Assembly (NCBI GenBank): GCA_943789485.1
Contig: CALSUH010000020.1
Span: 1-59,204 of the forward strand
DNA: 59,204 nucleotides
Direction: 5' to 3'
Origin: an uncultured Pseudomonadales bacterium
Lineage (GTDB): Bacteria > Pseudomonadota > Gammaproteobacteria > Pseudomonadales > Pseudohongiellaceae
Shown here: positions 55,401 to 59,204 of the stretch, one piece after another
Numbering within the stretch: the stretch's first letter is position 1
Layout of the letters: each line of letters starts with the position of its first letter
Translations under genes and position numbers: made by a program
The notes under the pieces: generated by a model
Told to the model about the DNA's origin: nothing
Database searches by the model: none
The model's input: only the letters and a program-made list of their open reading frames with translations

Positions 55401-57935
55401 GACGATGTCAGCGCCAGTGAAAGCGCCGGTACTTTTTTATTCACAGTCACACGCAGCGGTGCCACCGGCGGTACGACTACTGTGGACTATGCAACGGCGA
55501 ATGGCACTGCACTTGCTGGCAGCGATTACACAGCGCAGAGCGGCTCACTCAGTTTTGCGCCGGGCGAGACCAGCAAGACCATCAGCGTTTCCATTAACGA
55601 TGATAGCGTTGCCGAAGGCAGCGAAGCTTTCACTGTTGGTCTCACCAACATCGACGATGCCAGCAGCAGTGCTGAGTCTATTAGCGACAATAGCGGCGGC
55701 GGCACTATCATCGACAAAGACAAACGAGTTGAACCTCCTGTTATTACTGATGTTACGGAGATAACCACAGATCCAACTCCGTTTGATCTGTTAACAAATG
55801 ACGTCACCCAGCTTATACAAGTCCAAGGAGCCGCCGGACATACATTGCGCTTGTATACAGCGGACAATGTGTTGATTCCGACAAGCAATTACACCGTGAC
55901 GGAGAAGTCGTCAGGCAGCTATGAGATCGACGCACGCGGAATCAATTTGCTAGCCGGTGACTATGTGGTCCGCCAGATCGATGCCAATGACAATGAGAGC
56001 CAGAACTCCAACGCATTCACCATCGATAGCACTCCCGAAGTGCAAGACAACATCAATGCAAGAGTGCCGCTACCAGAAGGCGGTATGAATGGAAGCCTTT
56101 CAGTTATCGATCAGAACCGACTTGATTTAACCGACCTGCAATCCACAAGCCCACCGGTAAACTGGTTTGACTCAGACGGTGAAAATGTAGTGTTCGGCAT
56201 AGCTGGAGTGCAGGTAGTCAACAACATTAGCACCTCCGTACTTGCCTCGGGATCCACGCTGACATTAAATGCTGTCGACGGCAGTTATGTCTACAAGCCT
56301 TCTGCTAATGCTGTTATTGATATCTTCACGACCACGGTGCGCGATCCTGGTGGTAAAGGAGGCAACCTAAACCTAACTTTTGAAGTGCGCGACTTGCTCG
56401 ACCGGGATGGCATCTCAGGAAATACTGAAGACGAATTGGCTAAGCTAGTAACCGGCGGACAGAAGGACCGGAACAAAGATGGTCTGGATGATTCGGTACA
56501 GAATTCAGTAACCACGCTAGCGTGGGTGCGGCAGGAAAACTTTGCAGAAGCAGTTGCTGGCAATTTCGCCAATGTACCCAATTCATCTGTCATTACGATT
56601 ATTGCCCATAAAAGTACAGAAGGAGAGGAAGCTTCAGCGATAGCTCAACTAATTGGCATAGAAGTTCTCAACTTAGATGTTAGTGGCAATGGCATCATAT
56701 CCACAAATGGGCTGGACGGAATTTCGACGCCATGGGATCCGATAAAGTTCTCAGTGGAGCCGCTGCAGAGTCTTGGTTTGATCGATATCGACAATGAGCG
56801 TGATGGACTGCAAGTTCGTCTTAGCATCAATATATCAGAGGCAGCCGTACCTGAAGATGGATTCAGCGGCTACATGAAATATATTTCCGCTGACGTGATT
56901 ATTGCAGCTCAGCAAGCAGGCGTGCTATTAACCACTTTCGATGGCGAAACATTGTCCGAGACAAGTCAAGCTGGCTGGTACGACTTCATGCAGCGCACGC
57001 CTGGTGGCGATGGAGCTCGCTTCATTGTTCAGGACGGGATCATCGTCAGTATTGAGCTAATCCTTACGGATAATGCATTCGGAGACGTAGACTTCACGAT
57101 AGGCCGATTGACCGACCCCGGTATGCCGGTCGCCCAAGAAGAAGCAATGCCAGCCTTGATTACCGGTCCTTCTGGCGGTAAAGGCGCGGTTGCTAGCCAG
57201 AAATTTATCTCGGAAAACTCAACCGTTGTCACCCAATTCATTGCGAATGAGGCTGTAGCCTGGACCCTGGCAGATAGCCAAGATGACAGTCTATTCGAGT
57301 TATATGCCGACGGCACGCTAGTGTTCAAAGCGGCGCCAGATTACGAAGCAGCGCAGGATAGTGACCTAGACAACAACTACGAGTTACTCGTGCAAGCAAT
57401 CGATTTTTCAGGCAATGTCAGCGAGCAGCAAGTGACGGTAACAGTCACAGATGTGTTGGAGGCGGCGCCGATCTATGCAGCAGAGATAGGGAATAATGAC
57501 CATTATCTGTCTGGCCTTGCCAGTGACGCGCAGGCACAGCAGTTGTCAGCAACAAATCCGCTTCGAATCGAATTTTATGTATTCCCGACGCAGCAGGATG
57601 ATACTTTGCCGTTGAAGGCGTGGGTGAACACGATTACGGGAGACTTCTTCTACGCCCCTGAAGGCACACCTCCACCATATGCTTGCTACATCGCCTTCGA
57701 TGCTATTGGCTTGGGCTATGTATACGAGGCTGGTCAAGGCGACTTTGATGTGCATCTGTTCATGAACGAAGAGGGAATCACGCAAATCATGGGCATCGAA
57801 ACAGCAAGCGAGTTAGGCTTGGCTTCGGCTGGCTACACTGACATAGGCGTGTTGTTCGCATCAAGCGAGGCGCCGTATACTGTAGTTGAGTTAACTGGCG
57901 TGTCGGATCTGCCTATCAATGACTTTTTGATCTGA
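46428..57935 (+). CDS. Giant repetitive surface adhesin (DUF4347, VCBS and Calx-beta repeats)
   Basis: The 3,835-residue product has no signal peptide. It begins with a DUF4347 domain (about residues 15-165, with TLHLVAHGRSDGFML), which usually marks giant secreted adhesins. Next come VCBS/cadherin-like repeats (about 330-1370, such as TGNVLTNDTDPDSGD) and diverse Calx-beta-like domains (about 1370-1950). Five nearly identical 229-residue units follow (about 1955-3097, each with TSETGTDASFTVKLN and SEDAGTFLFTVTRSG). A C-terminal part of about 740 residues ends with a cadherin-like domain and a unique tail. No RTX nonapeptides are visible. Type I secretion is therefore inferred, not shown, and the transport genes are absent here. 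It probably mediates attachment or biofilm. The small outer-membrane gene 35 bases downstream is probably cotranscribed. Confidence 0.9.
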   Translation: MKKIDTLQVLTPTPSEAANNELIIADGGAADIRELLHGSPLPTLLLHGASEPLLAITNALQDSPRDTLHLVAHGRSDGFMLGGYWIDANCLRESASLLAQWRLDSIALWICQAGANRELVELFARLTGAEVHATPDFLGWVNNIASWQLPLVQTGSTSLSLPSAENNFHFPFQAERAQSWRSQLAGLTFDNAYAVNTATSPAGKEQNSIDFGSTALGSVTITDGTNGLKFSGNDVVVKLTINGIDHYGWISRPIKSGGKIKGFYFWEDSSFTDLTTATADGNSDADGDANNIGFVLVVDQAFFDGLNVSGGLKSVGSSSDRVDSSLNKVLPVNSPPAAVNDSAIFLEDSIAQTGNILSNDTDTNGNTLTVSSFSIDGSPGTLGSAFTIAGVGSFTLSSTGAYSFTAVAHYSGAVPAITYIVSDGTLTSTGNLAIALTEVNDAPSGADKTITSQENQSYTFSAADFGFSDTTDTPANALQSVVITTLPGAGTLKLNGSDVIAGNEVSLSDISKLIFTPASNEIGTGYASFTFQVRDNGGTSNSGINLDASANTLTFNISNLNSAPTAVADIETAVEAGGASNATTGTNPTGNVLTNDTDPDSGDTKTVLSAKSAAASDTTVATDTSITGVYGTLVISTDGSYTYTVNNSNVEVEALRVNANTLTDTFNYTMEDTAGLKSSSTLTVTVQGANDNPNGVNDNAIAKESIVGSGNYDVSDVTGYQATGNVLNNDTDVDSAANGETSKTVAGLSGTATANVVGSANVSSKIVFTAASTLNPVSGGDYLYIVIGGIERALYNAGGDHITVVSKTEVSTDNYEFVLSSTPAAYYDVDATDTKIAYTIASGAVIAFNANTVNADPNGATKTATVSSSSETGNSTSTLTSISGAPAAGMTVTGTGVPAGTTIESIAYDGSNNPTLTFSSIVTTTTGQAFTFSADAGATLTGRYGSLVLNSDGSYTYTPTANNAVLSEGGSGTESFTYRVKDTLNTEDTAVLTIKVLGSGSNDPDANADTVTAVEAGTAAGTNPTDNVITNDTTPSGTGTLSVNNAAKSGAAETAVTAATDITGLYGTLNIDTDGAYTYTVDNSNGTVNALRTSSNTLTDTFNYKVINSSSKVSEGTLTVTVQGANDAPVAVADTSSAYEAGGVGNGTTGSNPSGNLLSNDTDVDTGDGKSVTAFSTSGSSAGTLGAALTGTYGSLTVSSNGSYTYTVDNSNSTVQALGLGQTVSESFNYTDADTAGATSSSTLTVTVNGANDAPVNTVPGTNPSVSEAGTVSISGVSVADVDSASLTVTLTVLNGTVSVTAGTSTVTNSGTATVTITGTLAAINTALDTLSYTGASDFNGTDTLKIVASDGSLTDTDTLDITVTADNRSLSVSGTTVNEASPYAMFQVTGVASQKVSLTLGSTASTGDTDASSSTDFLPNMQYYNGSAWTTYSGGLVSIPSGGSTMLVRVPVLNDNSDELDETFTLTASNKAGTGSTPAISTIVDDGNGSVFLGSNNSFSANGISDAGYPATLDDDRALTVNNISVNENSTYAVFQVGGAAGQVITLAQAAGSATADTDYGSTLEVWNGTTSTWGNYGSSATIPAGGVLLVRSTVTDDATYEGAETFGLRATNGGGVGYTGTATILDDGTGLIYDGTVTGNTATTTSSGLDNDLSISVSASTPVSENSTYAMFSVTATAGSALTLAVAGSGTTQATTSSFVIEFSTDAGGTWTTYSASSTPLVAGTLGSGTGTVAVRVQISSEQDTTFEGAETFSLTATMAAGGNTPLSGAAEATIIDNGTGASYDGTLSGGTPVSSSTGLDDDTPTLSVSSVTVSEASAFANFTVSLSNASTTAISFTPSLSSGTATVGSDTGNTPSTAAIEYYDGSSWVSAVSGVSIGANNTSVVLRTAITNDSVLETSESFTLTTGTITGTVTNSGAASGTATIKDDGSSTNVFLVDNFTGVPTTGAADNDTAGAGLTITGSSLTTSETGTDASFTVKLNSQPSADVTVTLTGLDGTEGSLSTSTLTFTSANWNTAQTITISGLDDTLDDGDISYTLTATSSSSDANYDGANARTGTVGVTNTDTDVAPSLSIDDVSGSEDAGTFLFTVTRSGATGGTTTVDYATANGTALAGSDYTAQSGSLSFAPGETSKTISVSINDDSVIEGSEAFTVGLTNIDDASSSAESISDNSGGGTINDNDTAGAGLTITGSSLTTSETGTDASFTVKLNSQPSADVTVTLTGLDGTEGSLSTSTLTFTSANWNTAQTITISGLDDTLDDGDISYTLTATSSSSDANYDGANARTGTVGVTNTDTDVAPSLSIDDVSGSEDAGTFLFTVTRSGATGGTTTVDYATANGTALAGSDYTAQSGSLSFAPGETSKTISVSINDDSVIEGSEAFTVGLTNIDDASSSAESISDNSGGGTINDNDTAGAGLTITGSSLTTSETGTDASFTVKLNSQPSADVTVTLTGLDGTEGSLSTSTLTFTSANWNTAQTITISGLDDTLDDGDISYTLTATSSSSDANYDGANARTGTVGVTNTDTDVAPSLSIDDVSGSEDAGTFLFTVTRSGATGGTTTVDYATANGTALAGSDYTAQSGSLSFAPGETSKTISVSINDDSVIEGSEAFTVGLTNIDDASSSAESISDNSGGGTINDNDTAGAGLTITGSSLTTSETGTDASFTVKLNSQPSADVTVTLTGLDGTEGSLSTSTLTFTSANWNTAQTITISGLDDTLDDGDISYTLTATSSSSDANYDGANARTGTVGVTNTDTDVAPSLSIDDVSGSEDAGTFLFTVTRSGATGGTTTVDYATANGTALAGSDYTAQSGSLSFAPGETSKTISVSINDDSVAEGSEAFTVGLTNIDDASSSAESISDNSGGGTINDNDSAGLTITGSSLTTSETGTDASFTVKLNSQPSADVTVTLTGLDGTEGSLSTSTLTFTSANWNTAQTITISGLDDTLDDGDISYTLTATSSSSDANYDGANARTGTVGVTNTDTDVAPSLSIDDVSASESAGTFLFTVTRSGATGGTTTVDYATANGTALAGSDYTAQSGSLSFAPGETSKTISVSINDDSVAEGSEAFTVGLTNIDDASSSAESISDNSGGGTIIDKDKRVEPPVITDVTEITTDPTPFDLLTNDVTQLIQVQGAAGHTLRLYTADNVLIPTSNYTVTEKSSGSYEIDARGINLLAGDYVVRQIDANDNESQNSNAFTIDSTPEVQDNINARVPLPEGGMNGSLSVIDQNRLDLTDLQSTSPPVNWFDSDGENVVFGIAGVQVVNNISTSVLASGSTLTLNAVDGSYVYKPSANAVIDIFTTTVRDPGGKGGNLNLTFEVRDLLDRDGISGNTEDELAKLVTGGQKDRNKDGLDDSVQNSVTTLAWVRQENFAEAVAGNFANVPNSSVITIIAHKSTEGEEASAIAQLIGIEVLNLDVSGNGIISTNGLDGISTPWDPIKFSVEPLQSLGLIDIDNERDGLQVRLSINISEAAVPEDGFSGYMKYISADVIIAAQQAGVLLTTFDGETLSETSQAGWYDFMQRTPGGDGARFIVQDGIIVSIELILTDNAFGDVDFTIGRLTDPGMPVAQEEAMPALITGPSGGKGAVASQKFISENSTVVTQFIANEAVAWTLADSQDDSLFELYADGTLVFKAAPDYEAAQDSDLDNNYELLVQAIDFSGNVSEQQVTVTVTDVLEAAPIYAAEIGNNDHYLSGLASDAQAQQLSATNPLRIEFYVFPTQQDDTLPLKAWVNTITGDFFYAPEGTPPPYACYIAFDAIGLGYVYEAGQGDFDVHLFMNEEGITQIMGIETASELGLASAGYTDIGVLFASSEAPYTVVELTGVSDLPINDFLI
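52290..55718 (+). repeat. Five tandem 687-bp coding repeats inside the adhesin gene
   Basis: Copies start at 52290, 52977, 53664, 54351 and 55038. The first three look identical at the DNA level. Copy 4 differs near its end (GTTGCCGAAGGC in place of GTTATCGAAGGC). Copy 5 is 681 bases because six bases are missing at its start and it carries several substitutions. Each unit encodes two beta-sandwich domains. Confidence 0.92.
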
Positions 57936-57970
57936 TACCATAATTCTGTGAAAATTTTATTGGAAAATTT

Positions 57971-58690
57971 ATGAACGTCAAGCAATTTAAACGGGCTAGC
58001 GTGGCATTCGCACTGACGCTGGGAATGATGCCTTTACTCTACGCGGCAACGCCGGTGACGGAGGATCCCGCTTGGTATTCAACTATCAGTGGCGGAGTGC
58101 TGCTTAACCCACGTGATAGTGATTCTTCAGTGCAACTCAGCAAAACTCCAGTGGCGATCACGCTCGATGGACTAATGCGCTTCAACGGAGGCCAGGTGTT
58201 GGCTGCGACTATCGGGAAGCAATGGCATACGAATGAAGATAATACCGATAAGGAGCCCAAGCACAGGCGTTTGGAGGTCGAGTATTGGCAGGGGCGCGTT
58301 GAACGTTCATCCTTCGATGCAGGTGTGCTACATGCAATTTTGGATGATTCGGTTCATGCCAACGCCCTATTTGTTAATGCGTTGCAGCGAGTGTTCTCGA
58401 CCGAGAAAAGTCGTTGGTGGCTAGGAGCAGGCCTTGGCTATGCGAGAGTGCGGATGCCAGGAGCCTCCTCACTAGATACCTGTGCCTGTCTGAATTCTGC
58501 TGAGGGTAATGGCCTTGCCGCCCAGGTCAAACTGATCGGCGAGCGCTTGCTTTCTGAGCGCACAGCACTGTTTCTGCAAGTTGGTTATCTACAAGTCCCC
58601 GGTTCCAGTACCAAAACGCCCAATTCGAGCGCCAGTCATGAAAAACTACTTAGCGGCAATGCCCTGATCGGATTCCGCATCCGGTTTTGA
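57971..58690 (+). CDS. Small outer-membrane beta-barrel-like protein
   Basis: The 239-residue product has a signal peptide ending LLYAATP and alternating strands (for example RWWLGAGLGYARVRMP and ALFLQVGYLQVPG), and it ends in GFRIRF, a typical outer-membrane C-terminus. The pattern suits an eight-stranded barrel. A cysteine pair (CAC) lies in one loop. It begins 35 bases after the giant adhesin gene and on the same strand, so the two are probably one operon. A role in anchoring or exposing the adhesin is an inference; no known family was recognised. Confidence 0.7.
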   Translation: MNVKQFKRASVAFALTLGMMPLLYAATPVTEDPAWYSTISGGVLLNPRDSDSSVQLSKTPVAITLDGLMRFNGGQVLAATIGKQWHTNEDNTDKEPKHRRLEVEYWQGRVERSSFDAGVLHAILDDSVHANALFVNALQRVFSTEKSRWWLGAGLGYARVRMPGASSLDTCACLNSAEGNGLAAQVKLIGERLLSERTALFLQVGYLQVPGSSTKTPNSSASHEKLLSGNALIGFRIRF

Positions 58691-58864
58691 TCAAAGCAAT
58701 TGTACTCTCTTGTGACCAACGACTCTGCTGGGAGTGGCCACAGCCAAAATTCAAATCGTCAAATTAAAAGAGCACAAGATTTAGTGTTTTTTTTTGTTCT
58801 TTGTTTAATGCAAAGAGGAAAGAGGGGGACAGCTTCATGTAATTGATGTCCATCGCACCGAACC
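58691..58864. other. Intergenic gap before the second transposase copy
   Basis: A run of nine T residues occurs near 58787, preceded by no strong stem. AGAGGGGGACAGC at 58821-58833 resembles, weakly, a mutated transposon end. No gene is visible. Confidence 0.35.
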
Positions 58865-59204
58865 GTTCATGACTAATCATGTCCACTTGCTGGTGACACC
58901 TCAGGTAGATTTGGCTTCTTCACTGATGATGCAATACATAGGTCGTCACTATGTTCGCTACTTTAACCGCAAATATCATCGAACTGGCACACTTTGGGAA
59001 GGTCGTTATCACTCCAACCTAGTACAACAAGAGTGCTACTTACTCGCTTGCCAACGTTATATCGAAATGAATCCCGTAAGAGCTAAGATGGTAATTGATC
59101 CAGCAGACTACAAATGGTCAAGCTATCGGTGTAATGGTCTTGGTGTAAGAACCAAGCTGTTGACTCCGCATCCCGTCTACCTAAACCTGGGGAGCACTAA
59201 GGCG
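58865..59204 (+). pseudogene. Second RAYT transposase copy, lacking its 5' part and cut by the window edge
   Basis: These 340 bases are identical to 45815-46154. The first 55 or so codons of the transposase are missing, so the frame opens at an ATG (58869) just before the HUH motif MTNHVHLL. The upstream sequence is unrelated to the full element. Without the N-terminal strand it should be inactive. Whether its end has the same internal TGA as the first copy lies outside the window. Confidence 0.85.

Noticed and set aside
47324..55888. Many long antisense open frames across the adhesin gene
   Set aside because: They recur with the repeat period, have low-complexity valine/serine/leucine composition and lack start signals. 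They are by-products of codon bias in the sense frame.
46428..57935. RTX calcium-binding adhesin
   Set aside because: No GGxGxDxUx nonapeptides were found, and the C-terminus does not show the usual RTX pattern. The repeats are VCBS, cadherin and Calx-beta-like instead.

Overview
The window looks like a chromosomal segment of an aquatic, probably marine, gammaproteobacterium. This is inferred from gene content (DUF2058/YaiL-type protein, YfiR with a CHASE8 kinase, stand-alone H-NOX with a hybrid kinase, periplasmic PQQ dehydrogenases, SoxC-type sulfite dehydrogenase, a giant DUF4347/VCBS/Calx-beta surface protein and a REP-type transposase family). No rRNA or tRNA gene was seen, and the exact lineage cannot be fixed from the sequence alone.

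Layout. 1-3.0 kb holds the end of an MFS transporter, a DUF2058 protein, a small lipoprotein and a zinc-ribbon/Smr-like protein. 3.5-10.9 kb is a signalling island on the plus strand: an outer-membrane barrel protein, YfiR, a membrane hybrid histidine kinase with CHASE8 and HAMP domains, an H-NOX gas sensor and a second, soluble hybrid kinase. The two kinases share almost identical ATPase, receiver and HPt modules, so periplasmic/redox input and nitric oxide input probably feed one phosphorelay. 11.2-18.6 kb is a periplasmic oxidation island: two PQQ dehydrogenases on opposite strands, a cytochrome c/copper-monooxygenase-like protein, a frameshifted secreted protein and a metallo-beta-lactamase-fold protein with a degraded metal site. 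19-25.8 kb has a small membrane protein, an ABC ATPase with a permease/M1-peptidase fusion, and a pseudouridine synthase. 25.9-45.4 kb is a mosaic of catabolic and transport genes: amidase, solute-binding lipoprotein, broken NhaC antiporter and PLP lyase, SoxC with a cytochrome, phosphatase-superfamily protein, DEDDh exonuclease, class II aldolase, broken CocE-type hydrolase, broken SNF transporter, amidohydrolase, NHL propeller, alpha/beta hydrolase and a secreted protein of unknown role. 45.5-59.2 kb carries a REP-type transposon, an 11.5-kb adhesin gene with five near-identical 687-bp repeats, a small outer-membrane protein and a second, partial transposase copy.

Repeats run through the whole window. 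One transposon family has termini beginning GGGGTCAGAGTAAATATCC: one long copy carries a transposase, at least four pieces are deletion derivatives, and several others are decayed. A second family of roughly 100-bp inverted-repeat elements sits in four intergenic gaps. A third repeat (TCGGGGACAGACCACGTTTT) occurs five times beside nhaC.

Five genes are broken by six single-base frameshifts, several in short homopolymers. Sequencing error or true decay are both possible, and raw reads would decide. The strongest candidates for unusual biology are the twin-kinase YfiR/H-NOX island with its gene-conversion pattern, and the adhesin cassette flanked by identical direct repeats.
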